DNA from: Liolophura sinensis
Taxonomy: Eukaryota; Mollusca; Polyplacophora; Chitonida; Chitonidae
Assembly: GCF_032854445.1 (NCBI RefSeq)
Contig: NC_088301.1
Coordinates: 19,277,808-19,341,807 of the forward strand
Direction of reading: 5' to 3'
Length of the DNA stretch: 64,000 nucleotides
Shown: piece after piece, positions 22,137 to 34,100 of the stretch
How positions within the stretch are numbered: position 1 is the first letter of the stretch
Layout: every line of letters starts with the position of its first letter
Made by a program: the position numbers and the translations under genes
Notes under the pieces: model-generated
Databases searched by the model: none
What the model was told of the DNA's origin: nothing
Seen by the model: only the letters and a program-made list of their open reading frames with translations

Positions 22137-25100
22137 CTGATAAATAAAGAAGTATACTAATCAGTCAGAAATCAAGCAATACATTTATTTACTTACATGT
22201 ATTTCATTGGCGTTTTACGCCGTACTCAAGCACTTTTCAACTGTATGTCTGCGGCCAGCATTCTGGTGAAAGATCGCACAGAGTTCGAGTGCATCGTTTT
22301 ATTCAATGATATTTAACAAAAAGTAGTAACCTACAGATAGAAAGTTGGAATTTGGGGATATTAACGTGAAAAAATTCCCCGATTTGTTTCCACATCTGGC
22401 ATGCCATAACTGTGGGCAAACTGCGACATATTCCCATTAGTTCCTTTTCCGGCAGGATTCATAAAAACAATTCTTATGCTTAGGTCTACTTTATGAATAA
22501 AAGAATCACCTTTATGTGATATTACTGTTAAATTCATATTGTTAGCGAGCTAACAAAATATCAAAATTAGAAAAACTCTCCACTTGTTAACGCAAAAGGA
22601 GCTCTCAGGCTAAACTGGTATATGCATCTTTACAACGGAAAGTTCTATACCTAACCAAAACGCGATGCTGTGTTTCATACAATAATTTTGACTACAGTAC
22701 ATTAAGTAATGGATGGCAAAGAATGGCAAAAAGATAGTAAAAAAGAATTGATATTTTCTGTCACGCTTGGCGCGCATTCGTCATTCAGTTCCACGGCTGA
22801 CTTTTATATACGAGACAATAAACATCTCCGCTAGGGAACAGTTGCAGGTCCATCAGTGGCTTTAACAATAAAGAATTGGCAATATTCTATTTACTTTTTG
22901 AATAGATCAACGTAAAATGTCAGATTACATAACTGCGCGGGGTATTCACACATAAAATAAAGTTTGCTTAAATTTGAATATCAACTGCAATGACACCCAG
23001 TAGGTTTTCTCAACAGTGGACTTCCCACGCACTCAAGATACTATAAATAAAAGACATTTCTATGAAAAAGAGAAACTATTAAAGAGGGCTTACACTTTTG
23101 GTACTATTATTAATGCAGTCGTGGTGGCAACAACAGGAATGGAGGGCAGTTCATATAGCGTAATCCTACTTGATTGGCAGTGTCTTTATTCTTAAGGAAA
23201 AGTGCTGGTATCGATATAAAGATGTTAAGTTTAGGTTCTGAGCCGTTTGAGCCTGTAGAAATGTGGATAAGAGATGACATAAAAGGTGTAGATATCTGAT
23301 AGGTTTGCTCTACGAATAACATTCAGTGGCTGGCTCATTACACTGGGTCCATGATTTGGATATGCCTTTGTAAGAGAGCCTTCATCAATAACAGGTTTAA
23401 TAAATTGTTCTCCATAGGACATGGAACGAAAGGGCTAAATTCGATGTATAGCCACCTCATGTTGGAGAATTTCATTGGATGCCGGGATGAAGGTCATGAC
23501 GTCACAGCTCGCCTCACTATCTCAGACACCTTTATCAGTGTCTGGCGTAGTTAGGCTGAGCGACTCCTCCTTTTCTTTCCGAGTGAAAAAAAACACAACC
23601 TTAAAGTCTGATTTGTAGTCCGCCCAGCCTTTTGGCTGACTAATTCAGGATACCGTTTGTACATCGCAGACCCAATACAAGGTGCTCTGCAGCGCGATTG
23701 GGTCGGCAGGTACACTGGACGTCTTGATAAGGGCGTATTAACTTTGGTTAACACTAATGGTAGGGAACATGAAAATGGACTGCCTGCCATACTCAGCATG
23801 CACACGCTTCGGAGTCAATTTTCTAAAACACAGCATGGAGATGGGCGGGGGGAGAGGGGAGATGATAGCGGTGAGGATGGGGTGGTGTGGTATATGAAGT
23901 TTTAAATCAGCTGAGCCGGTACCCCTATTGCTTCAAAGATGCCTCCATCATTTAGGTTAAGACAAGTAAACCTTTGGCATCTTGAACATGTGACAATTTT
24001 TCTTCGCATAGACCGTTCCTGAATTCCTGTTAGTTTGATATGGTCACAGCATCGCAAAACACGATTTAGAAAATCTTGTTTAAACCAAAGAAAACGCTAA
24101 AATGAAGTACCGCATATATCGGATGAAAGACCATTGAACAGTATTTTCATTCTTAGAATTTAAGTTAAGTGACAAAAGGCTGATGCGACATGATTGGTCT
24201 CAAAATGGTCAGAATAGGCCACCGTATAACCCAAAATTTCAAATGCATTTTACTGGGTTGAGAATAATTATTTTAAAAAATCCAGCTATTTTTGTGGACT
24301 GTGTTTAATGGTCTTTTATCTGATATATACATACTTTTTACCTTTAAGTAAAATAGTTGGAGGAAGGGACCTCGTCAAATTTCGAAGGTGCCACTCAGTA
24401 GATTTCAAATGACATCAAAATGACTTGACTGTACATACCTGGGGGTTTCATTAACTGGTAGGTGATTCTCTTGCCCAATATCTGGGGTAACATAAAGTTA
24501 CACTCTTGCTCTGTGGATACTGTCCGGAATTTACTGTCCTCGCCAAATGTCTGATGAAACATGAAAAAAAGGCAAATATTTCAAATCTGAAAATATTGTG
24601 ACACAGGCGGCTTCCTACTCATTGTTGTTTGTTTGGGATGTACGTATGGATGAGAGTGTGGGAGTGGGCGATCTGGAAAGGCTAGCTAAATACATGAGAG
24701 TTCCAGAGAGGAAATTTGAAAGTTGTTATTGTTATAAGTTGATATACAGCTTGATACTCGGCTATAATAAGCGCACATATTTTTTTTTTCAGATTCCTTG
24801 TTTCAAAGAGAAGACAGAGCTGATAAAAATTATTGTGTAGGGGTTGACATTATGACGCCATGTCGTCACAATTGACATCCATCCCTGCTTGGTTAAATGT
24901 CTATAAGTGCTAATTATATATAGAACAAATCAAATTAGAAGATTAGGACTCCTATAATCACAGAAAACGAATGTGAAAGACAATCTTTGCCTTAAGTGAG
25001 TAGTTTGTTTAGGTGTTGTGTTTGTTCTACTTACCACACAGGTTCCTGTCATCGCCGGATCGCCTGGCTTCTCCACGATCACGTGGATATTGTGGTCCTC

Positions 25101-28100
25101 AGTCCACGTGTGCAGGCACTGGAGAATTTCTACTGTAGAGATATTGGGAACAATAGGATTATTCAGTTAGCTTAACGCTAAATGCATGTTACCTCCATGT
25201 TCCAATCGAGAACACTTGAGAGGTGGAAAAAGAGAGCTATTTCCCCTCCTACATACGTTATACTCATGTTCAGTACAGAACTCAGTCGATCCGACAGTAA
25301 AAAATAACCATGAACTTTTTAAAGTAGGCCTATTCAGGAATGTAACGGTTTGGTTTCTTTGTCAAAGGTTTGAATGACAGCGACATTCGTCAAAACAAAG
25401 ACCAGTGGACAATTTTTTATTGCGCTTGGAAAGATCTGAAATTTGTAAGGTTGCAAAGGCCGGTAATGTTTCCGGTGTATTTTCTCACCATTCTGTTCGT
25501 TGTTAGGACATGCCGTCTCGATTTGTATTTCTTCCGCTTTGAATCCGCATCCCACTTTAAAATTTCCGCTGCATCCCGTCGATTTGTCCTTAAATTTATA
25601 GCTACCTGCTAGAGGGCAGGGCGTCGCAGCACTGTCGGCAGCTGAGGAAAGGAAGATGGAAGAAGAGAGATTAATGCTTGCTGCCTATTACACACTGACA
25701 TTGTTTATCGAGGAATCGTGCAAAACTAATCTCCACCTTAGAAACTTCCATTTCACGTGCTGTATAGAGGCCCGGATGTTGGCAGTCTCCATTAACCTTT
25801 GTATGCTGTTCTTGGTCTTGACAACTTAATGCAGCCAACCATCTCGTCTAATTACGCTTGTAGTTTCATGGATTAGTAGTTATTTTAACCACTGATAGAC
25901 CTGTCGACGTAGAAAACCTTACATCCACACATTCTCAATACATCTCCATGCTGCACTGACCCTTATACCATACCGTTAAGTGCATGTTTAGAATTTTAGC
26001 GCTGAACTGCTTAATATAAAAACTGTCCAACGAAACAGGATATAGGGAATTGCGAGTTATCGACTAGGCAGGCCTTTAAGGTCCCACAGCTTATAGCCAG
26101 GTCTAGATCCTATATCGGCATCTGGGTCAGAACTTACTCATTGAATAATTCAGCAAAACGTCCGCGTTGCAGGAGTCTGTTCCTGTGACCTTTGGAATAA
26201 AAAAATCAATGCCCATTGTCGGAGGGAGATTGAACATAAATTGATGGGGTTTTCTGGGCTGGTCGGGTGTTGACATAGACAGGGCCAACACGGTAACGGA
26301 CACCAGTACATGTCATAGATATGTACTATTCTATGCACCTGTCTCCTGAGCCTTGCTCTCCCGTCCCCACTCAATAGGGGCACGAGTGAAGTATAGAGGT
26401 GAATGTACAGTACACATATAAGCGAAAGCTTACGGTCGGGCCCGAAGGTCGCCGCTCCTGATTGATACAAGTTGGGTCAATCTGAGTTGCGTGGTAATCT
26501 CTAGCAGCATGAGCGATAGCCATCAATCTGTATAGTGTGAGCCTGTGGTACGGCAGCCGGCCACAAATTGCTGATGATGTCTATCATTTCGCACACCTTT
26601 CCAGGCCATAAGGCCAACGTTTTGATTATCCCACTTAGAGGGATAATTGCTAGAGCGCAGGAACCTTCGGGGATTATGCAAATCTCGATCGGGATCCGGC
26701 CTTTTCCATAGCGAAATGAACAGATCGTTAAAATCTGGCACAAAGCAAAAACAGCAGGCTGCCTCCAGTGTAAAGGGTAGATCAACAGCCACGGCTGAAT
26801 CAACATACAGCCCTAACAGTGCGCGTATATATATGTATGTATGTATGTATGTATATACACGTGCTATACTACCTATTACAGCCCTGAAGTCAGAGAATGA
26901 TTTAATATTCGACCACTGGGACAGTGTGGTATATTGGTTATAAAACATGTCTCGCACAACACTGACACTGATACAAGTGTCATCAGGGAATATGTCATGT
27001 GATTTTAATCGTTCACCAGTGCTTGCGTCAAACCAGATATGGTACTGTATATAGGAGATGATTTGTAATGTATTACCAATGATAGAAATTAGTCAATCTA
27101 TCAAATTACCAATTCAATAGAAAAAAAAACCTATAGGTGAGGTTTTTGCCCAAAACCAAGTCAATGCACACAACTATTACAGCTGAACTACAAAAGCATG
27201 CGTATGATATTTCTAAAAATTGATAAAAAAAAACACATTTTAATAAATTCAAAACTATACGTGATAAAAGCGACCATATATTTTAATGTCCGAAGAGTTC
27301 ATAATAAATACATGGATTGGTTAAAATATTGAAGATTTTATTCTGTTTCAAAATAGCCTTTAAAGAGAGGCCTCCATGCTCCTTACTCCGACATAATGGC
27401 GGTTTTACGAGATATCTACTCGGGAATATCACTATGATGTAATTGACGGCCATTTTGTAAAAGTCGATTCGTTTCGCTCCAGCAGGGTTGATTGGCCAGA
27501 TTAGATCCCCTCGTCTCGCTCTACACGTGTTGAGGTGGTATTTGGAAGGAATTACTCATGTTCATGGAGGATGAATCAATACACCTAGAGGTTTTCTCTT
27601 CAGCACTAATATTTCCACATTTTAATATTGATTTCGCCACCAATAAGAGAGCTTTGTCGGCTCTACCAAGTCCATCTTCTGCTTTAAGAAGGGCTCTAAC
27701 CGTCTGCCTATATACACAGAATTCACACATATACATACATCATGTCAACACTTTCGGAAATTAAATGTCGCTATGCCGAAGGCAGAATCAATCCATTGTT
27801 GCCCCAATTCATTTCATTTTCATATCCAGTATTCAAGAAAGATAAAAGCAATGATAAAAGGTCGTAAGTGTGGTCGTATCAATGGCGTGTTTCGCTATGA
27901 ACAAATATGACACGTGCTCTCCTTCCGTCAAATTGTCAGTTATCAATGATAGGCTGGCCAGCCTTTGTTCGGTCCAGTGACAGATTTGAAATTAAGCTAA
28001 CTCGAAGTGGAAAATACCGTTAAACGAATAAAGGTCTGTCACGACTTTGTATCGCAGAACATACCGAATGCATATCTGGATTTCCTTTTGAAAGGATTTG

Positions 28101-31100
28101 CATACTAAATGTAGAGCTCATTGTTCCCAGTTGCAGGATGTCCTTGACAGTAATGGGTAAAGGATAAGTGTGCCAGATAGCGGTCATTCAATCCTGCGGT
28201 AGAATTTTCTCCTTATATTATCTGGAACATCGGCCAACAAAAATAAACTATTCAATATGAATAGCACGAGACAAAATAAGGTATCCTTGACCCTTTGACC
28301 CCCAAAATATAAATACTGTTTTTAACCAGTTGGGTCATGGTTTAAAGGATGTAGGATTGTGTACGTGTATGTTTACATGATATATATTCATTAAACTGAA
28401 ATTCAATTCATAAATCACAGAGGAATGAATTTGTAACCTTATTTGTAACCTCCGTCTTAGACATTTCATGACGTCGCTATTAGGCACGGAAACTGCCACT
28501 AAAAATTCACACAAACTTCAACATATTTCATCTTCGCAGTTGACCAGAATTATATGTAAATCCAATCAGGAATTATTATTATTATTTAAGAAAAAAATGT
28601 AAACTCGACTGATATTAATAATTTCAGGTATGCTGCATAAGTGAAGGACAGCTTTGAAAAGCTTCCTCTGCCTGTGGTAGAATCGGAGTTGACCCAGTAT
28701 TACATCTCTCAACAGGGTCATCGAGAACACATCCCAGTTCACTGACGATACAGCCAGATCTTCAAGGTATCTCAACAAGTCTTGAAGTCAACACTTGTAT
28801 TATTAACAGCTTGAATCGTTCCTGAGTGGGCTCTTGGTGCGGTAGCCAATGATAGCCTCTTGAAAAATAGTCATATAAGATGATTTGATGCGCCTATACG
28901 GGGTATTCCACTCGACTGACGGTCGGAATGTGTTTCTCCGGCATGGCTCTGTGGGGCCTTTAAGCGGAAACATACTGCCGCGATGTTAGCTAGGCGATAA
29001 AAATGGTAAAGTAAACATTGAGCTCCCTTCTGATGGGGAAATCTCATGCCGTGTTTTGGATTGTCTGAAGAGTTTCAAAAATGTTCTTGCATCTGTACAA
29101 ACAGGACTTCTGACACGGTGTAAGATTGCTTGAGTCTGTAACATTAGCTGTTCCATAACAAATCCTCAAATTTCTCACGCATCCGCCTTGTCTTTTGTAG
29201 TAAGCATATATACGCACGCCTGCCAGACGGAAGGAGCCAGAAAAACTAGTTTCTCTAAGATGTTATCGCCGTAACTCTATCTGTGCCGAGCGTACGCCAA
29301 TTCACCTGTCCTGTCTATACACTCTACTTAAACTCTGGCGATGCTCACGACAAGAAATTAATCTAATTGACACCCCTTGAATGAGTGACGAGATTATCTA
29401 TCAGAAGCCTGAGCAGTCAATCTCAGCGCTGCATCTACTTTTTAACAGCTCTTGTCAAAAATCATATCGACATCAGAAGAGTTTTGGGGTTGCTAGAATC
29501 ACCAGCTGGTGTACTGGCACCGTTCTCATACTGCTTCCATACTGCTTCTAAATTCATATGGGGAACATCTGCAGTTTTATTGGCAAAGTCTGCCTGTGGG
29601 GAGGTATACTTAAGGCGCTGGCTTACTAATGCGATAAAGTTACGGGGTGGGCAGGTGCGGGCTATTTCAAATTGCTATTATGCGCCTTTTGTCGACAGAA
29701 TCTGCTCCATAAACGACAGTATTGCTCCTGTCCACTGGTCACTTTCAGACTAACCTGATAATCAACAGAGTCACACAGGCCCACATATTTGCAAAGCAAA
29801 ATGCTATCCTCCCCTAGCCTGCAGATCGTCAAGAAGCGACACTTAATCTTAATTTGCTGTCGTCGCACCGGTAACGTTATCACACTACCAGCCTCTGACG
29901 AATAGCCCATCGTTCTGGTAACAAGTCCTCTATCGAATTAGAGGATAGGTATTACCTGGACAGGAATGGGAAATGAGAGTCGCTACACCTTTCATTATCT
30001 TCTAGTCTCTGGACATACATCCTGTGGGAATCATGAAGAAATCGCAAATCAAATCGCATAACCTCCAGCCCAATCAGTCGCTTTTGGCTCAACAGTTGTG
30101 CACCCAGAGTGCATTATAAGCTTCGCTAGCAAAGGTCAATCAATTGCTCTCCAGATCAGCTTTGTCCACGGAAGTCCAAGAACTAGTAATTAGCCTACCG
30201 GTCGTGCCAACCACATCCGGCAAAATGCTTATTAAGCTTCTGACATAAGCTTCACTCCAATCACGTCTTGCGGAGAATTGGTAGTATCTTTGCCAAATTA
30301 AATGAAACATGCTATACTCCACAATTAGCATTTTTAGTAAATTACCACTTGCAGTCATGACAGAGAACCACCGTAGGAAATTGTGTTGATTATATCTATA
30401 ATGCATGAGGTAAATGTATGGATTACCGGATGGTGCGGGTCCTGCGATTTTTGTATCACTGTATTGTGTTATACGGGCAGATCTACAGGAGAGCTTATAT
30501 GTGCGTCAGAATATGTAGGCTTTATGTCTGTCAGTCTCTGTAGGAAGAGCGCAAAATTTACAACATCCTAGAAAGTCTCCTCAAGCAGTTTCGGACTTAT
30601 ACAAAAGTATATGCATCAAATAATCACCAATTGATTTACCATATTCACCCCACCTGGCTCTAGTGTTCCAAACTCCACCTTATTTCTGGAAAACTTGTAT
30701 ACAAGTGATCAAGCTCTGTCACTTTCTTATCTACCAAACTGACGGTGTTTACATATTCATACTGGCAACATTGAATGCACTGAGTGCAAAATATAAATGT
30801 GACTAAAACACAGTGACATGAGTACTGTAAAACAAGATCAAAACTCACTTTAAAATCAAATCTGTTAAATTTAGCATAATGTTATGTTTACTGGGTGATG
30901 TTAGAACAGACTATGCTACTGCAACATAATGTTATGTTTACTTGGTGATGCTAGAATAGACTATGCTATTGCAACATAATACTATGTTTACGGGGTGATG
31001 CTAGAATAGACTATGCTATTGCAAGATAATAATTTGTTTACTGGGTGATGCTAGAACAGACTATGCCACTGCAACATAATACTATGTTTACGGGGTGATG

Positions 31101-34100
31101 CTAGAATAGACTATGCCACTGCAACATAATACTATGTTTACGGGGTGATGCTAGAATAGACTATGCTATTGCAAGATAATAATTTGTTTACTGGGTGATG
31201 TTAGAACAGACTATGCTACTGCAACATAATGCTATGTTTACTGGGTGATGCTAGAACAGACTATGCCACTGCAACATAATACTATGTTTACGGGGTGATG
31301 CTAGAATAGACTATGCTATTGCAAGATAATAATTTGTTTACTGGGTGATGTTAGAACAGACTATCCTACTGCAACATAATACTATGTTTACTGGGTGATG
31401 TTAGAGCAGACTATGCTACTGCAAGATAATGCTATGTTTACTTGGTGATGCTAGAATAGGCTATGCTATTGCAAGATAATGCTATGTTTACTTGGTGATG
31501 CTAGAATAGACTATGCTACTGCAAGATAATGCTATGTTTACTTGGTGATGCTAGAATAGACTATGCTACTGCAAGACAATGCTGTGTTTACTGGGTGATG
31601 CTAGAATAGACTATGCTATTGCAAGATAATGCTATGTTTACTTGGTGATGCTAGAATAGACTATGCTACTGCAACATAATGATATGTTTGCTGGGTGATG
31701 CTAGAAAAGACTATGCCACTGCAAGATAATACTATGTTTACAGGGTGATGCTAGAATAGACTATGCTACTGCAAGATAATGCTATGTTTACTGGGTGATG
31801 CTAGAATAGACTATGCTACTGCAAGATAATAATTTGTTTACTTGGTGATGCTAGAATAGACTATGCTACTGCAACATAATGATATGTTTGCTGGGTGATG
31901 CTAGAAAAGACTATGCTACTGCAAGATAATGCTATGTTTACGGGGTGATGCTAGAATAGACTATGCTATTGCAACATAATACTATGTTTACGGGGTGATG
32001 CTAGAATAGACTATGCTATTGCAAGATAATAATTTGTTTACTGGGTGATGTTAGAACAGACTATTGCAAGATAATTTGTTTACTGGGTGATGCTAGAATA
32101 GGCTATGCTACTCCAAGATAATACTATGTTTACTGGGTGATGCTAGAATAGACTATCCTACTGCAAGATAATGCTATGTTTGCTGGGTGATGCTAGAATA
32201 GACTATGCTACTGCAAGATAATGCTATGTTTACTGGGTGATGCTAGAATAGACTATGCTACTGCAAGATAATGCTATGTTTACTTGGTGATGCTAGAACA
32301 GACTATGCTACTGCAACATAATATAATGTTTTGGACAACGCAATATCCCGACAGGCCAACTAATGTATTCTACTGGAATAAGACAATACGTCTGTCTATA
32401 CAACACAATAGTTTCAATCTATAGTTTGTATCAATAACATAATCTATCACTCACAAAACATAGTAATCACAAATTAACAGGATAGCTTTTTAAATGCAGG
32501 TTAAATGAATACTTACGAATGAAGACGTATCGGGTTGAATTAGCAAAATTATGCTGTTCACAGGCAGCTCTTTCATTCCGCAGTTTGGATCCTGAAATTA
32601 AGAAAGTGATTTGTGATACGATATTTTACATTATTCGTATAAATTTATCTAGGAATCTTTCGAAACATTACTTGATTGGTGTTTCATGAGGTACTCAAGA
32701 ATATTACACGTGTACTACAACATTATGGAGGAAACTGTACCGAGCCTTGAGGAAACCCACGACTATCTGTAGGTTGTTGACAGACCTTTCCAAATACGGC
32801 GAGAGAGGAAGCCAGCGTAAGATGAACTCATAGCAACCGCATTGGTGAGAGGCTCCTGGGTCATGGCTCTGCTACGGCACGCTAACCACCTCGGTCACAC
32901 ATGTCCCAAAACATTGAAAAGAGATGAGGCTCTAATGCTGTAAAGCTTAGTTTTTGCAAAATATCCTAAGAAAAATTAATAAGATGGTGTTAGATTTATC
33001 CACTAATAAATACCAAGTAACTTACCAATATACAACTCAATTACTTTAGGCGATCGCTTGTATATCTTCAGACACTGGTACTGGGAAATGCTGAAATATA
33101 CAAATTACATTCCCATTGTAGTTATCCAATTACAGTGAATAATATTTTCGTTTTTGTTAAATCCTATTTAATCAGAACATATCTACTATCTGTCGAACAC
33201 CTAACATTTAGCATTATACAAATCTTTCAGACTTTTGATCTTTCATCATGATCAATATTAGCCGTTCACACATGTCCGAAATGGCCACCTTTACGTGTCA
33301 TCAGAGCCTTTCAGACTGATCAACTTCGGGTATAAAGTGAACGGCTCTGTCTCATCCAGTCATCGTATTAAGCCAGTTTGTCACTTACTGACTTCATCTC
33401 AACCATGCAAAGTTTTCACTTTTCCCCCAAATTTTCAACCATTTTCCTTCATTCTGCCATGTCAGGTAAGCTTTACACAACCAGACTACTCTGTCATTTC
33501 TTATCAACCTTTCAAATTTTCTCTCCCCTTTTTTTACAAGACATATAACGCCCTTTCAAAACGGGTTATGCCGTCACATCATACAAAAGCGTTTTAGGTG
33601 CCAATTTCGATTCTGCACCACGGAACGCTTATGACCAAGTAACACTTAAAACACAAAACACAGAGTGCAGCGGGCTTTCAGAGAGCACTTTGTTTTCCAC
33701 GAAAACAAGTTCATTCTAATGTCGTTATATGACAGTTTCGCAGCAACCGTGGAGAATATATCCATTTTGAAGCGTCAAAGCTAGCGCTAATAGCAAGGAG
33801 CACCGAGCAATTAGACAATAGTTGTATTTTTAAAAAGTTGGGTTTGCGGCCATCATTCTCGCCGCTGGGAACCGTAACAAGACCTTGTTGCCAGCGAAAC
33901 CATTACACAGTGAACCAGCTAGGCTTATATATCGCTAGGATTTTACAAAAAAAAAAACAGAGCTATAACTGGCAAGGTGACAAATTGTTCCCAAATGTCA
34001 GGAGGCTCGGAGAAACCAGTTATTACTTAAGTAACAACCTAGGTATTACCGCTATCTACCAGAGAGAGGCATTCATTCTCATTAAGTCAACGCGCGCTAT

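Larger units (their letters stand above)
25133..30855. other. Main part of intron 10
   Basis: Contains the candidate exon at 26138-26258 and a (TATG)n run at 26825-26858. I searched the minus strand for a C-P-x-x-G-x-F start expected for a unit-2 counterpart of exon 5 and found none. A frame around 29660-29470 begins TCPPRNFIALV but has no further cysteines. Otherwise nothing recognised. Confidence 0.5.

Noticed and set aside
29470-29670. Missing C-P domain exon of unit 2 (TCPPRNFIALV frame)
   Set aside because: It lacks the glycine and all later cysteines expected, and no acceptor or donor in phase was found.
30865-32330. CRISPR-like array
   Set aside because: Units are contiguous with no spacers and the DNA is animal nuclear sequence; this is a satellite.
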